From Allodiplogaster sudhausi (taxonomy: Eukaryota > Nematoda > Chromadorea > Rhabditida > Diplogasteridae), in contig CALZFC010000100.1 of NCBI GenBank assembly GCA_945643635.1, positions 1,111,501 to 1,175,500 of the forward strand: a stretch of DNA of 64,000 nt, written 5' to 3'. The translations under genes and the position numbers were made by a program. The notes under the pieces are model-generated. The model was not told the origin of the DNA. It made no database searches and saw only the letters and a list, made by a program, of their open reading frames with translations. Below are positions 23,401 through 35,938 of the stretch, piece by piece (within the stretch, counting starts at the first letter, position 1; the number at the start of each line of letters is the position of its first letter).

Positions 23401-24583
23401 GTAAAGTCACATAACAGTTCACCTCTTGGTCTGAATGCGCCTTTTCGCTGGAACGTAGGGCTGTTGGAGAAGCTGTCTAGCTTGCTTAGCCGCCTGTGTC
23501 ATGTTTAAGGATCAGATTTTTTCTTAACGAGGTTTCATGAAGTTTTAAAATCAACCGTAGCTTGCTGTCTTCGCCTTTCTTCATGCATTTTAATTTCTTC
23601 CCGAGGATTTAGGTAGATTTTTTTAATTGATGTTACTTTTTAACTGCCTATCACACTATGCACATATTTAAATACATTCTTATCGGATATCTTACTTTAT
23701 TTTGTTTACCATATTAAATTGCATCAAGATAGGTTATGCTGGTGTCGTAAGCCAACCTCCAGAATAGAGCGGGAAGAAGTCTTAGAAGACGTTGCAACCG
23801 TCTGAAATTACATTTTTCTGTGATGGCGACCTTATTATTTGTTGACAATAGGTATCGAATAACAGATTTGTTATAACATGACCGAATCTCTGTTTACACT
23901 TCTTACTTTTCTTTTTACACTCACTTAGCACTGTTTTCAACAAAATACTGCGACAATTTTCATAACAATGGATTCGGTGGTGAATTATTGCATGACTGTG
24001 GAGATTATTAAATTTAGCTCGTGTCCAAATCAGTTTCACTCTCTTTTCACTATTTCCAAGTGCATTTCTCTCTTCCATGCAACATAATCGATAATAAGCT
24101 ATATCTTACTCGGCTTTGCGGCTTCCCCTTGCGCTCGATGACGTCCGCGAAGAAGCAGGGTATCTTTGGCGGCTGTCGAGGCAGTGCATACAAATTGTGA
24201 GACGAACCAGGGAGTAGAACATGGAGAACGTCTTGAAGTAAACAATCAACGAGAGCAGACCATCATTCAATTTAAGAACGAAGTACAATAATAAAAAAAA
24301 CAGTCATTAAATAGCCTCTAGGATGTTTTTTTAATAATTTCAGATTAATCATTGTTAAATGCACAAGAAGAATTATAGATAATAGGGAAGAGATGGAAGA
24401 AAAAGACGGAAGATTATATGAAGTAGTCAACAGAATTAAAACAAGTGCAGTTATATAACTATAAAGATATGTATTATGATCGGATATTGTTAAAGAAAAA
24501 AACTATTCATACATACCCGGACGACGTCCCGAAAATAGCCTCTGCTTTTCTTGATAATCGGGGCGCTCCTCTTGTTCGATCAT
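20413..24583 (-). CDS. SUV39/G9a-type SET-domain histone methyltransferase
   Basis: Sixteen exons run from ATG 24581-24583 to TGA 20413-20415. Clear exons are 24517-24583, 24110-24231, 23757-23801, 23423-23493, ~23223-23343, 23040-23118, 22912-22992, 22639-22757, 22442-22509, 22180-22268, 21971-22062, 21766-21836, 21433-21557, 21136-21276, 20839-20962 and 20413-20720. All junctions fit in phase except the one after 23223. Pre-SET cysteines (RCSCVDEFCDPSTCDC, CSPECGCKGGC), the SET core (YGLRTL, GELVLEFAGHVI, ELTIDYGDEY) and a post-SET CLCDLPLC follow in order. The family methylates histone H3 lysine 9 in the nucleus. The usual NHSCxPN motif reads SHSRGPN. The C-terminal tail is acidic, with three SUMO-interaction-like motifs. 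Confidence 0.85.
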
Positions 24584-24941
24584 TTTGGGCTAGCCGAGTT
24601 AGTGCCTTGGCATGTCGGCCTAAGCCAGAAAGTAATACTCTGACCTCCGAGATCTTTTACGGTCTCCGTATTCATTTGCTTAGTTGACTGAAAACGCTTG
24701 CCGATGAGTCGCAGCCTAATGAGGTGGCGCGGCTTTTGCGAGGTCGATATGTCGGTTTATGACACATATGCATACATTTATGGGAGAGAGAAAAAAAGGA
24801 AAAGTTGTGCACTGCTTGCATGAAAAATGATGATGATGACACATTCTCGTTCTAACTTGTCTCTCTTGTGTTTTCCTCGAGAAACGAAGTCAAGTCGAAA
24901 GTCGTTAGAGTAGGAGAGTTCACTAGAGACGACCGCTTGCG

Positions 24942-25425
24942 ATGGAAAACAGAGAACCAAGTGAAGTGAGATCGCCGGAAGGAATTATGAAATGGGCGAG
25001 GCTCAGGTAGGTTAGTATTCTAATTAGTCAATAATGGTAATCAAAACATTATTACTTGACTCATCTAAAGAGTACGTATGTTGGAGATGAGAGCTACGAG
25101 TCCCGCAGAGAAAACCAAAATTATAAATATCAAACTACAATGCGTGATGGCTTAAGTTGTCTTTACAACATTCTCCAAGATTGTTCGAACGTCTCAGCGA
25201 GTTAAAAATTCAGCATTTAAAGAGAATGCCTGAAAACGCGAGATATAGAGAGAGAGAGGAAGAGGTGTTATTTTTTATTAAATGATCATTATCAATTATT
25301 TTAATTGTTATATGTAAGCATTTCTATTTCAACAGCATTCTTATGGCAATGGACAATTGAGCAACGTTATCGAATATCAATGGAAGATCGGCTGGCCATT
25401 TCATCGACAAGTAAAAAAAAAATAG
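24942..25425 (+). CDS. Unknown 90-residue protein, three exons
   Basis: Exons 24942-25006, 25073-25190 and 25336-25425 join in consistent phase (2, then 0) with GTAGGT/AAAGAG and GTCTCA/AACAG splice sites. The model starts MENREPSEVRSPEGIMKW and ends FHRQVKKK-stop. The middle is charged and then hydrophobic (TMRDGLSCLYNILQDC), which could form an amphipathic helix. I do not recognise it. The GTCTCA donor is weak. It starts 358 bp from the SET gene start, head-to-head, so the two may share a promoter. A gene is suggested by three in-phase exons, not by homology. Confidence 0.4.
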
Positions 25426-25740
25426 CGCCAAAGAAATAGAGCAGAGGTGACTAATGAGCGATCAGGAAACTGAGCAATGCGACAAAATGAGCAACATTGG
25501 TCACCACGCGTCGGCGTATTTCAACTAACACTAGAAAAGGGTCAGTTAATTTTGTCATCAAATTCCTTGATTGTATGAAGAAGAAAATTACTTCTTTTTT
25601 TCCCAAGATCCATGCCAGGTACACGATGCTATGTTTCGAAATGAACATGTTTATTCATATCATTATGAGAATGGGATCAATTAATGAGAATGAAATAAAA
25701 GTAAAATTGTTGATTAATAAAATTAATTATCTTATTTTGG

Positions 25741-26975
25741 TTATGAAAATAGAGATTGAGGCGCTTCGCTCGCTGAGTCGGCCTCTTCTCCGCTGCTCTC
25801 TTGAAGAAACGGCTCGCCAACCCACATCGAATTCACAGAGGAAAGCCCATCGTCGGGCACAACCTTAATTAATTAAATTTTTTTTGAAAAGAAGACTTTT
25901 TTGTTTCCCGAAAATTGAATATAAATATATGAATAGAAACATATCTCACCGTCTTTCCCTCCCGAGAGTCGTCCTTGTCATTTTCTTTCTCTTCAGTAGA
26001 GGACGAAGAAGAAGTCGACGAAGACTCTTCCTTCACGGGTGTTCTCTTTCTTCTGTTCTCATTCTCAAATTTTATTACATTTTTTTTAAATAGCGACCTA
26101 TAACTGTTGTGGCTCGGCAAACTATGTGTGCAATATAAATATGTATGTATATATTTAAAATTAAATCCATTAATTTAAATTAAAAATTAAATCCATTAAT
26201 CTAAACTCACAGTCCATCCCCTCACTTTGGGATTAACACCATCGGCAGTCCACAATTCGTCCATTACGAGTATAATCTTTGCTCTTTCTTCAGTGTTTTT
26301 GGATTCACCTACGCCAGTTGTTCCACTTAAATAAAGAAAATAGTTTTTTTTACTCCTACAAAGATCTGCTGCCCGATAACCAAAAGTACTGTGTAAGCAA
26401 CTCGCAGAAATGGTGTTACTGCCTCTCCCCTCTCTCTTGTCGAAACGTGTGGTTTGGACAACGAAGCACGTGAGCTTATGTGTTAAGCAAAACACGGTCA
26501 ATGTAATTTGCGCAGACCATATGTATAAAAATGGCAGGAGTAGAAAGGCATCGTCGGCCACGGTGTATTTCTGCCAAAATTTTTTTTTGAAAGGGCGGGA
26601 AAATAAAATATTCACGACTTCACAGTAGAGAATGCTGTTAATCACTCGATTTCAATTTCCTCATTGTCAGGGCAGAGAGATGTTTGTGACTTCGGGACAG
26701 TTGCAGTCGAAGATTCTAGCTAACTTGAAAATATAAGGCGAAAAAACAAGACACTATTTATTCGCCTTAGATCTCCTTTAAGGGTACTTACAAACATATT
26801 CAACGAATATTCGTTAATATTACAAATCAATATTTTAATGAAAGAAATTCACTGACAGCAAACGGTCCGTTTTTGATTGAATCGAGTGATCCTCGAAGAC
26901 GTGGAAGGGCAAGGAAAGAGCCAATCCGAAGAGACAGGACAGAAGAGTAAGAAGAGGCACACGAAACATGGTCAT
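25741..26975 (-). CDS. Secreted acidic Ser-rich protein, one junction unresolved
   Basis: Exon A (26853-26975) encodes a signal peptide (MFRVPLLTLLSCLFGLALS) and ends LLS|GTGAAT. Exon B (26211-26325) contains AKIILVMDELWTADGVNP. Exon C (25950-26063) is basic then Ser/Glu-rich. Exon D (25741-25863) ends SEAPQSLFS-stop. B to C to D join in phase 0, but A ends in phase 0 while B needs phase 2. A further exon is missing, or the repeat at 26.3-26.8 kb has disrupted the gene. No family is recognised. The product is probably extracellular and low-complexity. Confidence 0.5.
26300..26783. repeat. Dispersed repeat, copy A (partner 47929-48375)
   Basis: Shared blocks in the same orientation include GGCGGGAAAATAAAAT, TTTGTGACTTCGGGA, GCAATCGAAG/GCAGTCGAAG and AAGACACTATTTATTCGCCT, and both copies end at CTCCTTTAA. 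It sits in the first intron of the secreted-protein gene. About 450-500 bp long, non-coding. Confidence 0.65.
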
Positions 26976-27697
26976 TCGAAGCAGAAGAAGGCAATGAGAA
27001 CTGATTCTTTAAGCCACATCTGAAAGTGCGGGAGAGAGAGAGAGAAACAGAGAGAGCGAGAGAGAGAAAGGAAGAAAGAAAGAAAGATAGAGAGAACGGG
27101 ATAGTAAGAGAAGAAGGAAGAGAGAGAGAGAGATCGAGATAAAGAAAGAAACAACCAGTGGCGATCAGACGTGACGAGGCAATGGGAATAGAGCCGCTAG
27201 CACGAGTTAGCAGTTCTCAAGTAGAGAGGAAGAACGAAGATGCCTCATTTCTGTTGTTCTTTTGAATACTGCGCCGTTAATGTATCCAACATATAAGTTG
27301 GATTATTAGAAAGAATTAATAACCTAGAATAAAAAGAAGATAGTTTATCATAGCCATAAAGCGTAGGAAATATTGTCCTGTTAGTTTCCCAGGCGCCTGT
27401 TTCGTAATATCTGGCTCGTGTAAGGCGTGGGATAATTAACCTTTTAAATAGACCGATTGAAAAAGCATATTTGTACACAATTACGTCCTAGAATAAACCG
27501 TATCCATATACGAGACTAATTTCTTGTTGACATGGCGACCATGGCTTTCATATGAACCATATCTAATCTCTGCTCGACGTCAATAAATCAAAATCAGGGT
27601 GAAATTCTTCCCTCGTCTTTAGCTATGTACCTCTCTTCTACTACCAATGCATTCGACGTATCTCAATGGCTGATCACACGAGACTTTCCCTTTGAAG

Positions 27698-27866
27698 TAG
27701 AGGAATTCCCGTATGGAAGACCATTTCCTTCCGAAGCCATCACCTCTACGGCATGCCTCCTCATCATCTTCCAGACTCAGTCACCTTCAACTTCAGTCTG
27801 AAGATGTTCCAAACATATATTGATGAGAATACAATCATTATTGATGATGACACCAATGTTTTATAA
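27698..27866 (+). CDS. Isolated terminal exon of an unknown plus-strand gene
   Basis: After a possible acceptor TTTGAAG, a frame of 55 codons plus stop reads with protein-like composition (VWKTISFRSHHLYGMPP, then VTFNFSLKMFQTYIDEN and IIIDDDTNVL-stop). No upstream exon was identified. A second frame on the same strand starting at 27626 is also open for 57 codons. It may be a gene relic. Confidence 0.3.
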
Positions 27867-28793
27867 GCTTGTTTATCCTATTCCTTTAAGAAAATTTAAT
27901 AAACTTGTTAATCCTATTCCGTCGTCAACCATATCCTACAGGGACCACGAACTTGGCCATTCTTTGCCTACATTTATAAAACATTAATACTCCGGTCATT
28001 TCACTTCATTTCACTCACGAATAAAAAGATTGTATGAAGAGGAAACATTTTTTTCAAGATCTCACTAAACATTGCTCATTCAGCCAATGTAGGCGGTATG
28101 CGAACATGTTTTTTAAGAATGACATACATACAATAAGGACATTAGATTCCATTATTATTTGTCCATGAACAATATTGTTGATCTAACTCGGACTTTTCTT
28201 TGTTCTTTATTTGTTCGGCTTCTCTACACTACAATTGTGCTTTCTATATTTATGACACAAGTCAAATGTAAAAAGTCAACTTTGGCTTAAAGCTTAAACA
28301 AAAAAAGGAAGAAAAGTACAATTGCTGCTTAAAAAGATCTACATGGTCTACAGAACACTACGTTCTTGTCTACCTTTCTCTTTACCTCTGTCTCTACCTA
28401 TCTCTCTCCCACTATGATGTAATACTATAATGGTTCGTCATTGGAAGCAGAATAGAAGAAGACTGAATTTCAGGCAAAATGATGACTAGAGCAGCTGCGA
28501 CCCCTATGGGAATCCGTCAAAAGGTCATTCAATGATTTATTATTAGTGAAGAACGTTAAGAATAAAAAGAAGAATGAGAATTAGAAAAAGAAATTTCAAA
28601 GCGTGACATGGCCACCCATTTCTCCGTTACACATTATTTGATTGTTCGGTCGCACCACGAAAAAGAAAAAAAGAACTTTTTCTATGCATTTCTTTGGTGG
28701 TTTTATAATCAGCTTAACTCTTTTTAATTAGCTAATCGTTCTACTTTTTATCCTGGTAATAAAGAGAACTGGAAAGTATGCATGTTATTATTA
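27867..28793. other. Non-coding interval downstream of the MADD gene
   Basis: AT-rich sequence with no open frame of note. A two-copy 27-bp repeat (TTGTTTATCCTATTCC / TTGTTAATCCTATTCC) occurs at about 27870-27921. Confidence 0.5.
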
Positions 28794-29332
28794 TTATAGG
28801 AGTTGTTGATGGGTTGAAGCTGGCGTCGGCTGAAGAGTGGGAGCGGCGGTGGCCGACAGTTGTTGTTGTTCTTGTTTTTCTTGTTGTTGTTGCTGGAGCA
28901 GCAGACTCTTTTGGCCTGCCGCCGCGAATGAGAAAACGCACAGGACAGCGTAGCAGATTTGATCTGCCTGGAAAAGGTGGGGTGATGCCGGCTGACCAGT
29001 CAATCTATTCCATCAATCAATACCAATCAATAGTCTATCAGTTAGAACAGAAATAGAGAGCGAGAGAGAGAGAGAGAAAAATTTAGATGATAAAATCAGG
29101 CCAAATAATTACAAGAATAGAAATGGACACGTTTAAACACATTCGTGCAGATATAAAGTTTTGGCTAAGAATAGTTAGCGAAAAAGGCGGAAACATAGGC
29201 AAAAGCGCCCATATTCTATCTCGTGTTTCTTTCAAGTTCCTGCCACTATTCTGATGGATATGCGAAGTGAAAGGGGCGGCTACCAGCGTGCGGTGGTGGA
29301 TATTCGTATTGTTGTTTTGATAATGAGGAAAC

Positions 29333-29366
<34 letters not shown>

Positions 29367-32300
29367 CGGCAACGTAATAATACTGATAATGGATGAGACG
29401 AGAGAGCAGACGTTCGGGTAAAAAGAAGGTTTGGAATGGAAATGACACGGCGAAGGAGAAGTGCTCTCTTTGTACACTCTTTTTTTGGCTGCACATCAAC
29501 ACGGCTACTGTAGGATTACTGTAGGACACAAATATACGAACAGCTGCGACACACAAATCAATATGACAGCGGACGACAACGATGAGAAGTACAAATGTAG
29601 AAGAGGAAAAAAAAGAAGGAGAAAACATCCTATTGCACGACATCCACAATTAAAAACTACCGTAATTAAGGGAGACCATAGTAAAAGAATTCGGGAGATA
29701 ATGACGAATAATTATAACAATTGATTAGTGCACGATTTAGGCGCCAGCCATGCAGTAATATGTGTGTGTGTGTGTGGGTGTGTCTGATTGAAACATGAAT
29801 GGTATTCGTGGAGATTTTCAGGACAGCGTTGTGAGCTATTGAATGAGTAAACTAGGGCGCGCTCTTCTGCTGGGGAGATGAAGCTCGGAGGGCCGTGAGA
29901 GAGGCCGCTGAACGCCGGCGGGAGAGGGCAGCAGACGGGCCGGTGGCGGTCCGCCATTGGTCGGTGTCGGAGTCGACGAGCAGTTCGGAGCCGGAGCCGA
30001 AGTCGGGCTCCGAGCCGCCGGCGGAGCCGCCGGCTTCGAAAGGCTCATTGCGAGCCGTACACTGAATACACGGTGCAGCGACCATGCAATCTCGCGAGCC
30101 TGCAATGTGAGGGCCGGAGAGGAGAGGAGAGGAAAGGGTGAGTGAGAGAGAGAGAGGAGAGAGACAGCTAGAGAAGTAGAAGAGAGGAATGGTGCTTGGC
30201 TGAGAGAGAGAGAAAGAGAGAGCGAGAGATGAAGAAGTAGACGAATCCCGGAGAACTATGCAGTCAGAAAAGGAAGTCTTATGCGTGAGACAGATAGAGA
30301 AACAGTGAGCAAAAGAAGTAAAGAACGACAGCTTTCAGAAGAGAGTCATGCTTGGAAAAGCCGGTTGCTGCAGTGAAATTTATCGCTCAACTGAAGATGT
30401 GTGTGTGGGCGTTCGATTAAGAAGGAGGAAAAAAAGAAAGAGAGAATCAGTGGACGTCCTAAATAAGCGCAGGAATATTGCCCCCGAAATTGCATGCAGT
30501 ACGAAACGAGGACGATTTAAAAAATTCTTTGATTTGTCATCAAGTTAGCCTGAAGACAGCCGATAATTGCACAATTCTTCTTTAGAACAACCGCCACCAG
30601 TAGTTATTATGCCATCGACGAATGGGTTGGGGGATTGATGCTTCCAAAAGCGAGACATCAATAAACAGACTTCCGGCACCATGCAGCTCTTCTCAAACAC
30701 AATATCAAACGAGCACGCATGTCGGTTTAAATTAGATAAACTGAATGTTTTTCAACCAGCTACTTTACATGAGACAGCAAGCACTCGGGTAGGTTAGCAA
30801 TTCCAGAAGCGGCAAGGGAGGGTATGGGAGAGAGAGGAGAGACAGCAAGAGAGAGAGAGAACGAGAAGACACAGAGAGAGAGAAGAGAGACAGAGAGAGA
30901 GAGAGATAGACACTCAGAGATAGCCGCCCGATTTAGCCATAGTAGATGCTAAGCGTGTACGTACCATCTGCGAAATATATCGCCGTTGGATCAGCTCGCC
31001 CTTCTTGCGATCTAAAATTGGAAAGTGAAGTCAAAAAATGAACAATAAATTTTTATGAGACGTCATGCCACCAACTTATGAAATTACTGTATGCGTTTAT
31101 GGCCAAAAACCTTACAAAATTGCGTATATATGTATGTATATGTATGTATGAAATATTATTAGTCTAAGTCAGTAATTAATAGCAAATTAAAATCCAGACT
31201 CACCGTATTCCTCGAGCACGAAGACGTTGCCGCCGAACGTGTTGCACTTCTTGATGTTGCCGAGCTCGATGAAGTGCTGCCGATTGAAGAAGACGACTGC
31301 GACGCCGTCGATGCGCACCTTTATTAGGAGTACAATAAGCATGATGATACTTAATTGAGGAACTTAATTGGGGATACTTAATTAGGATGCTTAACTAGGA
31401 TACTTAATAAGGACACTTAATTAGGCTACTCAATTAGTTACATTCAGGGCTCACAAGAAGCATGAAATTATGCCTTGACAAATATATAGTAGCTATAGTT
31501 AATGGAGCCAAAAACTCAATCTTGCATTCACGCGTTTTTGACTTCTTGTTTGGGCAAGGCAACACATGTCATTAGGAGAGACGCCGACTACAACAGTCGG
31601 AAAAAAACAGCAGAGATTACAGTAAGAGTTTCGTGTTCCTTTACAATTAGAGAACAAAAATCAATGATCAACGATCAAGCATGCAAAGTCGAGCCGCTCT
31701 GCTCACCTGCAACAGGCCGCCCTCGTTGCACTCCGTGTCGTGCACCGGGAACTCGCCGCCGAGATCGCGGCCCTCGACGTTGACGCGGCCGCGTGTCGCC
31801 GCACGGCGCATCGCGCCCTTCATGCACGCGTAGAGTTCGCGGCACTACAAGAAGGGTTCTCTTTCTTTCTTTCTTTTTTTCTTTCTTATTTTTTCGTCTC
31901 AACTACTTTTATAAAGCGGTTTTGAGGCATGTTTTTTTCATCTCATTTGCTAACTGATCAATGATTACTGATCTTACTGATCAATGATCAATGATCACCA
32001 ATCAATCAATCACCTTTTTCGAGTAGAACTGATGCATGTGTACGGTGTCGTCGTGTCTACGCCACAGGCAGAGGACGCGCGTCTTGGGCGAGTACGTCAT
32101 GTTGACGAGTCGCTCGTACCACCATCGCTCGGCTACGGCGCCCGTCACGGCGCGCAGCACGACGGCGTCGTCGCACACCTCAAGTAATCCATACTCTAGC
32201 TACGGTAGCTTTGAGCAATGTCTAGACAATCTCGTAGTCGACACTACTCATAGCTTCTGAAACTAAAGATTGAAGAGATTGGCGGGCACAGATCATCTGG

Positions 32301-32583
32301 CCCTTCTCAAAAGCCTTGACTACAGTGATTATATGCCAGCTGCTCCAAGATACCGTAACCCCTAGGACAACTGTGGGTGACTGCTGTTTCTTCATTTCAA
32401 TAAGTTATGCGCTCCGCAAACCTCCATGAACATCATGGTGCCGTCGGCGCTCGCGCCCATATGCACGGTGAAGCTCTGCTTCTGCACGAGCCGACTGCCG
32501 AGCGGCTTGAGCGGGATCGAATTACCTTGCTGGAAAAGGAAATTGGTTAGTTGAATCGTGAAATTTTTCGTCTTTATCTTATA

Positions 32584-32634
<51 letters not shown>

Positions 32635-35600
32635 AAAAACCAAACGTATATGGGAAAACTTGCGTAACAACTACAAGATCCGACGACACAATATAAAATC
32701 GGTCAAGTTAAACAATTAGCTAAACTGATCACAAGTATGTACCGTACCACTTGCGGCAGCTCGTCGAGCAGGCTGTTGATTGTCTTTGAGCAGACAAGGC
32801 CAATGTGCGCTTTGCCGAGAAGGCGGCGAATCTTCTGGAAAAGGAAGGATTGTTCACTACATATATTTTTCTTAACACTCTGATTGTGTCTCCAACTACA
32901 TACATATATGTACTTCAAAGGTCTTTATATTCCTAGATTCCTTCCTTCATTTGCATGCTTCGCTACTTTAGACATTCACTCTCTCTCTCTCTTCCTCTTG
33001 CTCTCTCTCTCTCTCTCCATCTCCGATCTCTCTATCTCACTTTATCTTAGTTTTTCTATCTCTCTCTCTCTCTCACTCTTCACTCTCTCTCTCGCTCTCT
33101 TTCTCTGTATCACTTCCTCTCTTCTTCCTTCTCTTCCCTTTCTCCATCTCTCACGCACTCTCCCTCTCTGTCTTTCTCCACACCTGCTGTATCGCCTTCT
33201 GCCCCGTGCCACACATGATCATGTATGCGGTAAGATTGTGCAGCAGCGTCGAGAGGAGTCGGTCTTCTTCGAGCTCGAGTCGCTTGCGCTCCGAGTCGGC
33301 GAGGCTCGTGTATCTGGAGAGAGAGAGAGAGAGAGCGAGAGAGCGAGAGAGCGAGAGAGAGAGAGATTTAAAAGGAGACTGAGAGAGATTGAAAAAGAGA
33401 CTGAGAGCGAGAGAGATTGAAATGAGACTGAGAGTGAGAGAGATTGAAAAACAGACTGAGAGTGAGAGAGATTGAAAAAGAGACTGAGAGAGAGAGCGAG
33501 AGAGAGAGCGAGAGAGAGTGATAGAGAGCGAGAGACCGACTGACCGATCGATCATCTCTGACGGCTCCTGGTCCATGCCGATGATCTCGCGTTCCTGCGC
33601 GACAATGTCGACGAAGACGTTCTCCCAGAAGACCATCTTCTGCCACAATGGATTCGGCGAGGGCACTTCAAAAAGGAGCACAAGTAAGAGAGATAGAGAC
33701 AGCATGACACGGCACTCAGCCGTAATTTTATTATGAATTGATTAGATGAAATATATGTTGTATTCGTCTTTTATTCAGGAGAATTCAAGAGCTACTTTTT
33801 GGATTTTTAAAAAGCATTTTGGCGCTTGGTATTTTGCACTGAAATGTGTTCAGATATAACATGAAGAACAATACGCCAAAATTACATACATATGTATGTA
33901 ATTTTACATACATATGTAACGGGGGGGGGGGGCGCAAGCAATAGGGTGGGCGGGGTAAGGTGAGATGCTGACAGATGAGATCCTGATAGATGTAGTGGCG
34001 CGTCGGCTCGCATGGCGTCGTGCTGCCGCGGCCGCTGCTGCTGTTCGCGTGGTGGACGTCCAGGGTCATGGGCGCCTCAACAAGGTCAATATAATAATAA
34101 CAATGAGCTGATTATCAATGAATTGGTCAACATAATAATAAAAGAATCAGATGATTCAATAAACAACGATTTAATTAACGATTAAAAATATGTATACGAA
34201 AGCCTTTCCGAAAAAAAAACCTTCACCTACAGCACTCCTCACACACACACACACTAAAAATCTACCAGTGGCCCCAGGAAGACCTCACCGTCATTTTGCG
34301 TTGTGTCGCCGGAATCGGCGAAGGAGCTGATGGGGCGGCCGGAGCGCTGCTCACCGCAGAAGCCACCGGCGGTGACGCGAGGCTAGGCAGCGAGTCTGAA
34401 AAATGATTGCCGAATTTGCATATGGCAAACAATGTTGTAATCGAGCTAGAGAACTTAATATATGTATATATTATTCATAAACGAGTCACAATGCGTACTG
34501 GGCGGAGAGACAAGGGCCGCCGCTGGCTGTTGATGTGGTGGCTCTGTCTCAATGTTGTTGCCGTTGCTGTCGAGGGTCGTCGTCGTCGCGGTCGTCGTGG
34601 TTGCCGACAGCGCGTCGCCCGATGGCTTCGCCAGTGTCGCCTGCCGCCGTGGTGGTAGCGGTGGCGGACGCGCTGGCAGCAGCGGCGGTGGCGCAGAGGA
34701 GGCGCTTGTTGGCCCTGTATTTTAGGGATGGACAGAATGAGAGAAGGGTGGGAAATAAGAAAGAAGAATAACTATATGGAATTAAAGTTACATATTCATG
34801 CCAGTTAATATTATTTATATGAATATTATTAATGTTATATATGTAATTTCGGACCCAATAATGCTGAGCTATACTGTAAGACATTCAAGGAGGGCGAATA
34901 CCGAAAAATTATTTGATATTTTAAATTGCCGCATCCCTTTGCACTCTCCTTCGCGCGTGCTATTTTCACGCAGCGGCTTTGTGCGACCTGCGAAATAGCA
35001 CACGAGAATGAGAGTGAGGAGTCACAAGGCAGACGCGGCAATTCGAACCTGCATTAAACATTTTTCGGCGACCGCCCTCCTTTAATATGAACTAGTAAAG
35101 CCCACCTGCTGCTGGCAGTGGAAGTGGCGGCGGCGGCAACGGCGGCGGCGGTGGTCGAGGACGTGCGCCAACGATTGGTGGAGCGCCGCCGCCGCCAGAG
35201 TCGGCAGGCCGCGGAGGAAGAGAAGGCGGCGGACCGGCGGGAGGCGGTGCAGAGGGAAGTCTTTAAAGGAGCTTCATGCTTGAATTCAGGAGGGCATATG
35301 TTCTTTCGCAGAGAGCTACATACATATTTATTCAGTACATATGTATGTAGCTGGCTAACTAACCCATCGGCGCGTTGCGCGTGCCCGTTGGCGGTTGTAG
35401 CGGCGGCGGTGGCACCGGAATCGTTCGCGCTCGCGGTCGTCGCCGTCGGTGGCACTCGCTGTGGCACGGGCGAGCGGCCATCCGTCGCGATCTTGTAGCG
35501 CGTCGACGTCAGAGAGTTCAAGTCTTGTGTCGAGGCGGACGGCGTACAAGCCTATGTGTAAATTGGCTTGTTTACTTTTTCTCTCGTTTTTACTGAGAAT

Positions 35601-35907
35601 AATTTATCTCTCTCTCTCTTTCTCTCTTTCTCTGCTTCTCTCTCTCTCTCTCTCTCTCTCTTCTCGCCCTTCTGTCTCTCACTAACCAAGCTCCCGCCAG
35701 CACTCACGGGCGTCGCGACATCGTGCTGCTCACGCGACCAAAAGTGCGTGTGCGCAATCTCGAGGACATGGAACATGGAGGCTAGGCCGTTTGAGCCGGG
35801 CGTGTTGAAGGAGACCTGGAGAAGGGGTCAGAGGGAGAGAAAGAGAACGAGAGAGTAAGAGGGAGGGAGAGAGAGCGAGAGAGAGAGGAAGAGAGAGTTT
35901 GAGAGAT

Positions 35908-35938
<31 letters not shown>

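Larger units (their letters stand above)
28794..34075 (-). other. MADD: MADD exons 28-37: conserved C-terminal region
   Basis: Exons: 33973-34075, 33545-33665, 33184-33313, 32748-32834, 32422-32529, 32014-32178, 31707-31844, 31204-31318, 30965-31011, 28794-28967. Residues about 1245-1639. Exon 29 carries [16 protein letters not shown] then EPSEMIDR. Exon 30 (LLHNLTAYM) falls in the death-domain-like region described for vertebrate MADD. Exons 33-36 carry the [21 protein letters not shown] and LGGEFPV blocks. The last exon has [12 protein letters not shown] followed by a Gln-rich tail. Confidence 0.9.

Noticed and set aside
35128..35260. Plus-strand and alternative-frame ORFs over MADD exon 25
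   Set aside because: The GC-rich proline-coding exon leaves other frames open. Only the Pro-rich minus-strand frame closes in phase with neighbours.
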